Origin: an uncultured Lachnospiraceae bacterium
Lineage (GTDB): Bacteria > Bacillota > Clostridia > Lachnospirales > Lachnospiraceae
Direction: 5' to 3'
Assembly: GCA_947626915.1 (NCBI GenBank)
Contig: CANQUA010000022.1
Location: 1 to 42,493, forward strand
DNA: 42,493 nt
The position numbers and the translations under genes were made by a program. Shown piece by piece: positions 24,330-32,851 of this stretch (its first letter is position 1; every line of letters begins with the position of its first letter). The notes below the pieces were generated by a model. It was not told the origin of the DNA and made no database searches. It worked only from the letters and a program-made list of their open reading frames with translations.

Positions 24330-25874
24330 ATGAGAAGAAAAGGGAAAAAATATTTCAATGGTTTCTTTGCGGCGCTCCTTGGCCTGACGTGTGCGCTGGC
24401 GTCGCCCGCGCAGGCTCTGGCTTCGGATGGGAGCAGCTATGTGTACGACGGATATACCTACGATTTTTACGGCAACGCGAAGGAAAGCCCGGCCATGTTC
24501 CAGCTGGAGCGGACCATTTCCGCGGAAAATATGGGCGGCGTGGCCCTGTCCAGCGTCGACGACGTGTGTACCAGCGCGGACGGGCGCATCTTTACGGTCG
24601 ACACGACGGAGAGCCGTATCAACGTATTCGATGAGAACGGCGGGTTGTTGTTCACCACCAGGCTGGTCCGCACCGTGGACGGCAAGATCGCGCTGGATGA
24701 GAACGGGAACCAGATCATGCTGAACGCTCCGGAAGGGCTGTTCATCCATGAGAAGGAGCAGGAGATCTATGTCGCGGATACGGGCAACAAGCGGATCGTG
24801 GTGCTGGATCTGGCTACCTACGGGCTGCTGCGCATCATCAACGCTCCCGCGGAGCTGGTGGGCGTGACCCAGTTCGTGCCGTCCAAGATCGCGGTGGATC
24901 TGGCGGACCGCATCTATGTGGTGGTGCAGTCCAGCTACGAAGGGATCGTGGAGCTGACCAGAGACGGCGAGTTCAGCGGCTATTACGGCGTCAACACCCC
25001 GATGGTCAGCCTGACCGATTACTTCTGGAAGTCCATTGCCAGCGACGAGCAGAAAGCCCAGATGGCCAAGGTTTACGCCCCGGCTTTCAACAATATCACG
25101 CTGGACGGCGAGGGCTTCGTGATGGCCGTGACCTATGATTCCTCCGCGTCGGATATGGTGTTCCGCCTGAATTCCAAAGGCGAGAACGTACTCCGCCAGG
25201 AGGGCAATACCCCGGTGATCGGAGATATCTGGAACATGAGCTCCACCGACGCCGGCAGCCAGTTCGTGGATATCGCAGTGACGGACTACGGGACCTACGC
25301 CCTGCTGGACCGCACCAAGGGACGGATCTTCTTATACAATTTCGACGGGGAGCTTCTGAACGCTTTCGGCAGCCGGGGCAACCTGAAGGGAGAGTTCAAG
25401 AGCCCGACCAGCATCGCCTGGCTGGGGGATAAGCTGATCGTCTCCGACGATATGCTGAATTACATCTACATCCTCGCTCCGACGGCCTTCGGCAAGGCGG
25501 TTCTGGAAGGAAGCGAGAGCTATTATTTCGGCGACTGGGACGCGGCCCTGGTATCTTTCCAGCAGGCGCTCGCCCTCAACGCCAACTACGAATCGGCCTA
25601 CAGCGGTATCGGCAAGAACTACCTGATGAAGGAAGATTACAAGACCGCTATGTACTATTTTAAAATGGGCAACAACAGAACGTTCTACTCGAAAGCTTAT
25701 AACGGGTTCCGGGGAGAATGGCTGGAACGTCATTTCCTGATTATCATGTTCCTGTTCCTGGTGCTGGTAGCGGCCGTGATCGGTTCGGAGGTGCGTTACC
25801 ACCAGCAGAGCAAGGTCAAGGCAAAAGCGGCCATGAAACTGTTGAACAGCCGGAGGGGGAGGGAGGAAGAATGA
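24330..25874 (+). CDS. Secreted NHL beta-propeller and TPR protein with C-terminal membrane helix
   Basis: 514 residues. A Sec signal peptide (residues 1-32, cleavage near AQALASD) leads to a beta-propeller of NHL-like blades (about 50-395), e.g. LNAPEGLFIHEKEQEIYVAD, VPSKIAVDLADRIYVVV, FKSPTSIAWLGDKLIVSD. Then come two to three TPR-like helices (about 400-455, YYFGDWDAALVSFQQALAL; YSGIGKNYLMKEDYKTAMYY), and a C-terminal membrane helix (about 470-490) with a basic cytoplasmic tail. The propeller faces outward and could be a binding platform. Its stop overlaps the start of the YIP1 gene (ATGA). Specific role unknown; no enzyme motif seen. Confidence 0.8.
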   Translation: MRRKGKKYFNGFFAALLGLTCALASPAQALASDGSSYVYDGYTYDFYGNAKESPAMFQLERTISAENMGGVALSSVDDVCTSADGRIFTVDTTESRINVFDENGGLLFTTRLVRTVDGKIALDENGNQIMLNAPEGLFIHEKEQEIYVADTGNKRIVVLDLATYGLLRIINAPAELVGVTQFVPSKIAVDLADRIYVVVQSSYEGIVELTRDGEFSGYYGVNTPMVSLTDYFWKSIASDEQKAQMAKVYAPAFNNITLDGEGFVMAVTYDSSASDMVFRLNSKGENVLRQEGNTPVIGDIWNMSSTDAGSQFVDIAVTDYGTYALLDRTKGRIFLYNFDGELLNAFGSRGNLKGEFKSPTSIAWLGDKLIVSDDMLNYIYILAPTAFGKAVLEGSESYYFGDWDAALVSFQQALALNANYESAYSGIGKNYLMKEDYKTAMYYFKMGNNRTFYSKAYNGFRGEWLERHFLIIMFLFLVLVAAVIGSEVRYHQQSKVKAKAAMKLLNSRRGREEE

Positions 25875-26500
25875 AGGAAAACGCGAAGGAAAAGTTATTC
25901 TATCTGAAGAGATCCATTGTCCATCCCTTTGACGCCTTCTATGAGATCCGGTTCCGTGGCAAAGGAAGCGCTTCCCTGGCGGTGATCATCCTGCTGGTGT
26001 TCGGCGTGCTGCAGTGCGTCAGCTACCAGTACACGGGATTCATCATCAACTTCCATGACCTGGCCGGCATGAACAGCATTTCCATTTTCCTGACCTGGGT
26101 GCTGGGATTTGTTCTGTTCATCGTCAGCAACTGGTCGGTCACGACCCTGCTGAACGGCAAAGGGAACATGACGGATATCCTGACGGTGGTGTCCTATTCT
26201 CTGGTGCCCCTGACCTGCACGATGATTTTCCAGGTGTTCGCCAGCAATTTCATCATTGCGGAGGAAGCCATGATCGTATACGTGATTACAGGCGTGGGCG
26301 CGGTATGGTCCCTGTTCATGCTTCTGGCGGGACTGTGCGTGATCCATGAATACGGCTTCGGCAAAACCCTGGTTTCCATCCTGCTGACCTTTGTGGCGGC
26401 GGCGATCATTATGTTCCTGGGCATCCTGTTCTTCACCCTGATCGAGCAGATGGTGACGTTCGTCATTTCGGTGGGCCAGGAATTTATCCGCAGACTGTAG
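25871..26500 (+). CDS. YIP1-family integral membrane protein
   Basis: 209 residues with about five hydrophobic helices (starting near residues 36-56, LAVIILLVFGVLQCVSYQY). The N terminus KRSIVHPFDAFYEIRFRGKGS is the cytoplasmic signature of bacterial YIP1-domain (DUF1282-like) proteins, and NWSVTTLLNGKGNMTDI and SLVPLTCTM are typical of the core. Function is not established; the gene is translationally coupled to the NHL/TPR gene and followed by the DUF5696 gene, so these three probably act together in the membrane. Confidence 0.8.
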   Translation: MKENAKEKLFYLKRSIVHPFDAFYEIRFRGKGSASLAVIILLVFGVLQCVSYQYTGFIINFHDLAGMNSISIFLTWVLGFVLFIVSNWSVTTLLNGKGNMTDILTVVSYSLVPLTCTMIFQVFASNFIIAEEAMIVYVITGVGAVWSLFMLLAGLCVIHEYGFGKTLVSILLTFVAAAIIMFLGILFFTLIEQMVTFVISVGQEFIRRL

Positions 26501-26516
26501 AAAGGAGAGTGAGAAG

Positions 26517-29159
26517 ATGGCGGTGGTCCTTTCAATGCTTCAGAAAGTGAAACATACTCTGAAGAAATTTTATGATAAGCACACGATCCGCAGAATCGCA
26601 CTGACGGTCCTGGCGGCAGTCGTTTTGATCTACGTGGCCGTCAGCATCCCGGCCTGGTCTCTGAAGAGCGAGACCCTCCCGGTCACTTCCTCCAGACAGC
26701 CGGAAGCGGGAACGGAGATCAGCCTGGACGCGGGCAAGGTGGAGGTGGCCTCAAACGGCGGCAGCGTCCTGACGGTGGATACGTCCAATATGACGTTCGA
26801 GCTTCAGGATGAGGCCGGGTCCAAATTCCGCAGCTACGCCAACGGCCAGTCCGGAAGCGAGCTGGCCCTCCTTTCTCTGACCTATCTGGGAGAGGACAAT
26901 AACCTGTACGAGTGGAACTCTTATGACAACTGCGTGGCGTTTTCCAGCTATTCCATGGAGCAGATCGAAAACGGCGTCAAGATCAGCATCAATCTGAACG
27001 AGGGCGAGTCCAACCGTTTTTACGAGTATCTTCCCAGAAAGATGGGAATCGACACCTACGAGGAAATGTTCGTAGGGACCCTGAACCGTCTGATGGACGA
27101 GGGCAGCCTGGACCGGGCCGCAGGGGAGCGGTACCTGACCACCCTGTCCCTGGTATACAAGCGGAGCCTGACGGAGGAATGCTACGCGGTCACTTATAAC
27201 GGCACTCCGCCGACCAGCGCCACCAATCAGCTGATCGAGGTGACCAGGCTCGTGGGCTACACCACGGAAAAACTGCTGGAGGACGGCGAGACCTTCGGAT
27301 TCTCCGTGGATTTCGCGGAGCCGGCCCAGTTCGATCTGGCGGTGGAACTGACCCTGGACGGGGACGGCAATCTGCTGGTCCATGTGCCGACCGCCAGCAT
27401 CGTCAGCTATAACGATTATTATACGCCTCAGAACCTGACCCTTCTGCCCAACTTCGGAGCGGTGACCAAAGATCAGTATGAAGAGGGAGAGATCCTGGTG
27501 CCGGACGGCTGCGGGACTCTGATCGATTTCAATTCCTATATCGCCAGCGTCGCGGAGTACAAGCGGCCGATATACGACAACGATTTTTTCAGCGATTATT
27601 ACTATATGCCGGAATACGGCGAAGAACTGCTCATGCCGGTGTTCGGAGCGCTGTACGGCCCGGCCGCCGAGACGGAAAAAGGCTTTCTCGGCATCATCGA
27701 GGAAGGCGCCCGGACGGCGATCCTGAACGTAAAGCTGGCCAGCGCCCAGGCGGACAGTTCCAATTACAACAAGGTATATCCTTCCTTTGATATCGCCCAG
27801 TATAAGCGGGTGAAGATCAACGGGGAGTACAGCACGGACACAGGCACCTACCTGGTGAACGCCGGAGAGCAGGATCTGGATCTGAGCGTCAGGTACCAGC
27901 TGTACGACCGGAACGTGACGTATTTCGATCTGGCGAAAGGCTATCAGGCCTATCTGGCGAAGACCGAGGGCATAACCCCGTCCTATGACGCGGGGGACGC
28001 CGGCCTGTATCTGGAGGTAGTAGGCGGCGTGAATATCGCGTCGCGCTTCGTAGGGATCCCCTACAGCAAGGCGTATTCCATGACTACCTACGAGGAACTG
28101 CAGGAGATCATGGGAGAACTGGACGGCATCCAATACCAGCTGCAGTACAACGGCGCCTTTAACGGCGGCTGGAACGGCGAGATGAACCGGGGCGCGGATC
28201 TGGCCGGGCAGAACGGGAGCCGGTCGGAACTGAAATCTGCCCTGTCCCTGGCGAAGGAGAAAAATATCCCGCTGTATCTGCAGGTGGCGCTTACCCAGGT
28301 CTGGGAGAGCGGAAACGGGTTCAGGGCTTCCCGGCACGCGCTGCGGGATTACGCCAACGACGAGGTGCAGCTGTCCCGCTATCAGCCGGTGCTGGGGATC
28401 CTCAACAGCAACCTGAACGACGGGATGAACCATGACGAGTACTATCTGCTGTCCCCCAGGTACTTAAGCGCTGTGACGGACGCTTTTGTAAAGGAAGCGG
28501 GAGACTATGAAAACCTGGCCGTCTCGGATCTGGCAGGGATGTATTACGCGGATTACCGCTATGAAAACTACATCAGCGGCGAGACCGGCAACAACATCCT
28601 GGAGGAGAACCTGACGAAGCTGGCCCAGGGCAGATCGCTGGCGCTGACCAATCCGCACATGGATAAGATCGGGTACGGCAGCGTGGCCACGGACATTTCC
28701 AGGGAAAGCAGCGACTACGCCACATTCGGCGCGACGATACCTTTCCGGCAGCTGGTGATGAACGGTCTCGTGGATTACACGACGGAGAACGTGAACCTTT
28801 CCAGCAAGAACGCTTCCTATTTTATTCTGCAGGCGGCGGAGCTGGGCGCGCTTCCCAAATTCCTTCTGACCTATAAAAATGTGGACGTGCTGAAGGATTC
28901 CGATTATAATTATCTGTTCTCCGCGCAGTTTGAGCTGCTGGAGGATAAGCTTCGGTCCGTCTATGAAGAGTGCGCCGCGATCCGCAGCCGGATCGGAACC
29001 AGCGAGATCACCGGCCACGAGGTGCTGGAGGACGGCGTCTACCGGACGACTTATCAGGGCGGAACCCAGGTGCTGGTCAACTACAATCTCTATGACGTGA
29101 CCCTTTCTGACGGCACGGAGCTGCCGGCGGAAGGCTATCTGATAAAGGAGGGGAACTGA
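26517..29159 (+). CDS. DUF5696-type membrane-anchored extracellular protein
   Basis: 880 residues. An N-terminal transmembrane helix (about 28-46, LTVLAAVVLIYVAVSIPAW) anchors a long extracytoplasmic part. I recognise it as the DUF5696 kind from its arrangement and sequence style: a beta-rich N-terminal half (ETFGFSVDFAEPAQFDLAV, LVPDGCGTLIDFNS) and an alpha/beta C-terminal half (YQLQYNGAFNGGWNGEMNRG; KEKNIPLYLQVALTQVWESG; YYADYRYENYISGE), which looks like a TIM-barrel glycosidase fold. That fold is an inference; catalytic residues cannot be assigned. ATG 26517 follows AAAGGAGAG. One base separates its stop from the next permease gene. Its place between two permease pairs suggests a role in glycan handling at the cell surface. 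Confidence 0.75.
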   Translation: MAVVLSMLQKVKHTLKKFYDKHTIRRIALTVLAAVVLIYVAVSIPAWSLKSETLPVTSSRQPEAGTEISLDAGKVEVASNGGSVLTVDTSNMTFELQDEAGSKFRSYANGQSGSELALLSLTYLGEDNNLYEWNSYDNCVAFSSYSMEQIENGVKISINLNEGESNRFYEYLPRKMGIDTYEEMFVGTLNRLMDEGSLDRAAGERYLTTLSLVYKRSLTEECYAVTYNGTPPTSATNQLIEVTRLVGYTTEKLLEDGETFGFSVDFAEPAQFDLAVELTLDGDGNLLVHVPTASIVSYNDYYTPQNLTLLPNFGAVTKDQYEEGEILVPDGCGTLIDFNSYIASVAEYKRPIYDNDFFSDYYYMPEYGEELLMPVFGALYGPAAETEKGFLGIIEEGARTAILNVKLASAQADSSNYNKVYPSFDIAQYKRVKINGEYSTDTGTYLVNAGEQDLDLSVRYQLYDRNVTYFDLAKGYQAYLAKTEGITPSYDAGDAGLYLEVVGGVNIASRFVGIPYSKAYSMTTYEELQEIMGELDGIQYQLQYNGAFNGGWNGEMNRGADLAGQNGSRSELKSALSLAKEKNIPLYLQVALTQVWESGNGFRASRHALRDYANDEVQLSRYQPVLGILNSNLNDGMNHDEYYLLSPRYLSAVTDAFVKEAGDYENLAVSDLAGMYYADYRYENYISGETGNNILEENLTKLAQGRSLALTNPHMDKIGYGSVATDISRESSDYATFGATIPFRQLVMNGLVDYTTENVNLSSKNASYFILQAAELGALPKFLLTYKNVDVLKDSDYNYLFSAQFELLEDKLRSVYEECAAIRSRIGTSEITGHEVLEDGVYRTTYQGGTQVLVNYNLYDVTLSDGTELPAEGYLIKEGN

Positions 29160-29160
29160 C

Positions 29161-30072
29161 ATGAAGAAGGGCAGGAAAAAATTATCTTTCCGGACCATGT
29201 GGAAAATCCATGGAGTGATCTTTGTAAGTCCTTTCCTGATCGGATTTGTGGCGTTTTTCCTGCTGCCGCTGTTCCGGACGTTTTACTACTCGTTCAACAA
29301 CGTCGGCGTAGGCGACCAGGGCGGTATGACCTTTGAATGGATCGGTATCCAGAACTATATCAATCTGTTTACCACGGAAGTCACCACGACCAATACGACG
29401 ATGGCCAGGCTCTTTACGGAGGAAAATTCCACCATGCTTCTGAGCCTGCCGCTGATCGTGATCTTCAGCCTGTTCATGGCGCTTCTGGCCAACCAGAAAT
29501 TCAAGGGCAGAGCCATCGTGCGGCTGCTGTTCTTCCTTCCCATTATTTTGGGGATCGACGTGGTGATGGAGATGCTGACCATCACCACCGGAGGCGGCAC
29601 GACCCTGGACACGGGAAGCAACCTGCTGAGCGGCAGTTATGTGACGATCTTCCTGGTGAGAACGCTGAACGTGCCCATGAGGATCCTCTATCCGATCATG
29701 ACCTACGTGGAGAACATTTTCGACCTGATCTCCCAGGCGGGCGTGCAGACCCTGGTCTATCTGACCGCGCTGCAGTCCATCAGCCCCAGCCTCTATGAGG
29801 TGGCCAAGATGGAAGGCGCCACGGCTTACGAGACGTTCTGGAAGGTGACCATTCCGTCCATTATGAATATCACTTTCTTTGTGGTGATCTACACGATCGT
29901 GGATCTGTTCCTGAAATCCTCCATCGCGGAGGAAGCGTATGCGTTCGCGTTTACGCAGGGCAAGATCGGCATCGGTTCCGCGCTGTCCATCGTCTATGTG
30001 GGGAACGTGATCCTGGTACTGGCGGTCGCGGCGCTGCTTCTCAGAAAGGTGGTAAAGAAGAATGAAAAATAA
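29161..30072 (+). CDS. Sugar ABC transporter permease (MalF type), second pair
   Basis: 303 residues with six predicted membrane helices, the first at about 20-42 (IFVSPFLIGFVAFFLLPLF). EAA loop: EVAKMEGATAYETFWKVTIP near residues 215-235. ATG 29161 lies one base after the DUF5696 stop and follows AGGAGGGG. It differs clearly from the first MalF-type protein, so it is not a recent copy; the two pairs may serve the two binding proteins. Confidence 0.92.
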   Translation: MKKGRKKLSFRTMWKIHGVIFVSPFLIGFVAFFLLPLFRTFYYSFNNVGVGDQGGMTFEWIGIQNYINLFTTEVTTTNTTMARLFTEENSTMLLSLPLIVIFSLFMALLANQKFKGRAIVRLLFFLPIILGIDVVMEMLTITTGGGTTLDTGSNLLSGSYVTIFLVRTLNVPMRILYPIMTYVENIFDLISQAGVQTLVYLTALQSISPSLYEVAKMEGATAYETFWKVTIPSIMNITFFVVIYTIVDLFLKSSIAEEAYAFAFTQGKIGIGSALSIVYVGNVILVLAVAALLLRKVVKKNEK

Positions 30073-31069
30073 GGTAAGTATGTCGGAGATGGATGCCGGC
30101 CTGGCGATCTACCTGTTTAAGAACAAGTTTAAAAAGGGCGCGGTAAAATTCTTTTCCATGGTTTTGATCCTGGGGCTGTGCTTTACCATCGTATATCCGA
30201 TCCTGAGCCTGGTGCCGATCGTTTTCTCCAGCGTGGAGGATCTGGGGAACCCCAACGTGATATGGATCCCGCTGGAATTCTCGACCGTCAGTTTCAAGGC
30301 GGCGACCCGGATGATCATGCCCCAGGGGATTATGACCATGGTGAAATCCGTTCTCTACGCGGTCGGCATCATGGTGCTGCAGGTGTTCTTCTCCGCCATG
30401 GTGGGCTATTCCCTGGCGCGCGTGAATTTCTGGGGACGGAAGCTCGTGTTCGGCATGGTGATCCTGGTGTTTCTGCTGCCCAGGCAGTCCCTGCTGCTGG
30501 CCCAGTATATCTCCTTCGTACACTTTGATGTGCTGGGGATCATGAACCTGTTCACGAAGGCGGGAGAGATCAACCTGATCAACAATCCCGTGGTGCTGGT
30601 GATGCTGGCGATCTTTGGATTCGGCGTGAACCAGAGCCTGTTCATCTTCCTGTTCAGTCAGTTCTTCAAGAACATACCGAAGGAACTGGAAGAGGCGTCC
30701 CTGATCGACGGCTGCGGCTTTTACCGTACCTATTTCAGGATCATGCTGCCCAACGCCGTGCCCATCATTTCTACGGTGGCGATCCTGTCCTTCGTGTGGA
30801 ACTACGGCGATACCTACTACACGAACTATTTCAACCCGCAGGGCAGCTACATGAGCACGCTGCTGTCCTCCACGTTCATTTCGGCCAATAAGGATTATGT
30901 CCTGAACGCGCTGCGGACCTGGTACGACGTTCCGGTCGCGACCGACCTGGCGTTTGACGCGGTGAAGCAGGCGGGGGCTTTGGTCTTCCTGATTCCGCTT
31001 TTGATCGTGTATCTGATCGGTCAGAGAAAACTGGTGGAAAATATGGAGAACTCCGGTCTGGTCGGATAA
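30062..31069 (+). CDS. Sugar ABC transporter permease (MalG type), second pair
   Basis: 335 residues, slightly long for a MalG-type protein, with an extended cytoplasmic N terminus (about 35 residues) before the first helix. EAA loop: EEASLIDGCGFYRTYFRIML. The start overlaps the preceding permease gene by 11 bases, with AGAAAGG upstream. Last permease of the locus. Confidence 0.92.
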   Translation: MKNKVSMSEMDAGLAIYLFKNKFKKGAVKFFSMVLILGLCFTIVYPILSLVPIVFSSVEDLGNPNVIWIPLEFSTVSFKAATRMIMPQGIMTMVKSVLYAVGIMVLQVFFSAMVGYSLARVNFWGRKLVFGMVILVFLLPRQSLLLAQYISFVHFDVLGIMNLFTKAGEINLINNPVVLVMLAIFGFGVNQSLFIFLFSQFFKNIPKELEEASLIDGCGFYRTYFRIMLPNAVPIISTVAILSFVWNYGDTYYTNYFNPQGSYMSTLLSSTFISANKDYVLNALRTWYDVPVATDLAFDAVKQAGALVFLIPLLIVYLIGQRKLVENMENSGLVG

Positions 31070-31087
31070 CCGACGGTGTGAAAATCG

Positions 31088-31129
31088 GCCGGGTCCGGCG
31101 GCGCGGTCAGACGTACCGGCGGGCCCGGC
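31088..31129 (+). other. GC-rich stem-loop before the GH30 gene
   Basis: GCCGGGTCC (31088-31096) pairs with GGGCCCGGC (31121-31129) with one G-U pair and a 24-base loop; no T run. It may reduce read-through into the glycosidase genes or stabilise the upstream mRNA. Confidence 0.4.
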
Positions 31130-31152
31130 GTATGAGGGAGCGGAACAACAGA

Positions 31153-32754
31153 ATGAGGAAAAAAACGATTGCTGCGGGAATCTGCCTTGCTTTGATGGCA
31201 GTTGTACTTGGCGGCTGCGCCCCGGAGGCGACCGGGGAGACATCTCCCTCCGCGGAATCTTCGCAGGAGACATCTTCCTCCGCGGAACCTTCGCAGGAGC
31301 CGTCTTCCATACAGGAGAGCGTTATGCAGGAAACAGAGACAGAGACTCAGACTTCCGGCGCGGATCAGTATCATAAAATGAAGGTGGATGTCAGTACGGT
31401 CTATCAGACCATAGAGAGTTTCGGTACCAGCGGCGCCTGGTGGAGCCAGTATGTGGGCGGTTTTGACGACGATCCCTACGGAGAGACCGGGATCAGCACC
31501 AGGGAGCAGATCGCGTCCCTGCTGTTTGACCGGGAGACAGGGATCGGGCTGACCTGCTACCGTTATAATCTGGGAGCCGGTTCCGCGGAGAGCCGGAAAG
31601 GGACCTATTCCGATATCCATCGCCGGGCCCAGAGCTTTGAGACGGAACCCGGCGTTTATGACTGGAGCAAGGACGCCAACGCGGTTTGGTTTTTGAACCG
31701 CGCGGTGGAGCTGGGTGTGCAGGAAGTGGTTCTTTTCTGCAACAGCCCCCTGGAGCGTCTGACCGATAACGGCATGGCCCAGCTGACGGCCGGGACCAAG
31801 AGCAATCTTTCCCCGGAAAACTACGGAGAATTCGCAAAGTATGTCATGGATGTGGCGGAGCATTTCGTGGGCGAAGGGATCCCGGTGAAGTTCATTTCCC
31901 CGATCAACGAACCTCAGTGGGAATGGACCAGCGGTCAGGAAGGCGCTCATTATGAGCCGAATCGGACCAGAGAGGTGTACCTGGCCTTCCTGGATGAACT
32001 GGAAAGCCGGGATGCTTTGGCGGGAGTGGAACTGTCCGGCCCGGAAAGCGGCGAATGGGGCGGTCAGGCCACGATCAGCTATACCGAGGCGATTTTGGGG
32101 GACGAAAGACTGGCGGAGCATTTTACGGCCATTGATAATCATTCTTACTGGTCGGACGACAACGCCAAAAAGTCTTTTGCCAATTATATGAAAGTCTATC
32201 ATCCGAATGTGAAGCTGCGGATGAGCGAGTGGTGCGAGATGGTGAACGGTTCCGACGTGACGATGGATTCCGCGTTTCACCTGGCCCAGGAGATTGCGAA
32301 GGATATGCGGATCCTGAACGTGGTATCCTGGCAGAACTGGGTGGCCGTGGCGCCGGGAGGCTATCGGGACGGTCTGATCTACATCGACGAACCCAGCCAT
32401 AAGTTCCGCGCCCTGAAACGGCTTTGGAGTTTCGGTAATTTCAGCCGCTACGTCCGTCCGGGTTATGTCCGGGTGGACATTCAGGCGGACAGCAGAGCCA
32501 TGGATGAAATGCTGCCGACGGCCTTCGCCGGCGTCAATGAGGCGGGGGAAGAGGAGCTGGTCATGGTGTTTATCAATGAAGATGTGCTGCCGCAGGAGTT
32601 CTTGCTGGAAGGCTGCGGTGAATACAGCCGTATCGCCTGCTATGAGACCTCCGATGCCAATGATCTGGCCTGTGTGCTGGAGGCGGATTACAGTTCAGAT
32701 ACCCTGGTGACGATCCCGTCCCGGAGTGTGACCACGGTAATTCTGACAAAATAG
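31153..32754 (+). CDS. Secreted GH30-family glycoside hydrolase (lipoprotein)
   Basis: 533 residues. Lipoprotein signal peptide ending LGGC (Cys22), then a Ser/Glu/Thr-rich linker to about residue 70. The catalytic (beta/alpha)8 barrel shows the clan-A pattern: acid/base Glu253 in SPINEPQWEW and nucleophile Glu359 in RMSEWCE, preceded by the N-terminal ESFGTSGAWWSQ. A beta-sandwich C-terminal region follows. GH30 enzymes include beta-1,6-galactanases, beta-1,6-glucanases and xylanases; the sequence resembles the galactan-active kind, but the subfamily is not certain. ATG 31153 was chosen because the signal peptide starts there; earlier in-frame ATGs at 31078 and 31132 would add a very basic tail. 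It acts outside the cell. Confidence 0.85.
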   Translation: MRKKTIAAGICLALMAVVLGGCAPEATGETSPSAESSQETSSSAEPSQEPSSIQESVMQETETETQTSGADQYHKMKVDVSTVYQTIESFGTSGAWWSQYVGGFDDDPYGETGISTREQIASLLFDRETGIGLTCYRYNLGAGSAESRKGTYSDIHRRAQSFETEPGVYDWSKDANAVWFLNRAVELGVQEVVLFCNSPLERLTDNGMAQLTAGTKSNLSPENYGEFAKYVMDVAEHFVGEGIPVKFISPINEPQWEWTSGQEGAHYEPNRTREVYLAFLDELESRDALAGVELSGPESGEWGGQATISYTEAILGDERLAEHFTAIDNHSYWSDDNAKKSFANYMKVYHPNVKLRMSEWCEMVNGSDVTMDSAFHLAQEIAKDMRILNVVSWQNWVAVAPGGYRDGLIYIDEPSHKFRALKRLWSFGNFSRYVRPGYVRVDIQADSRAMDEMLPTAFAGVNEAGEEELVMVFINEDVLPQEFLLEGCGEYSRIACYETSDANDLACVLEADYSSDTLVTIPSRSVTTVILTK

Positions 32755-32851
32755 GCTGTTCGGTTCCCCGCTGCGCGCAGGGAGGCGGCTGCGTTCCGGC
32801 AGTCTGCCGGCGCGGGCGGAGGCAAAATACCAAGCCTATGAGGAGACGAAA

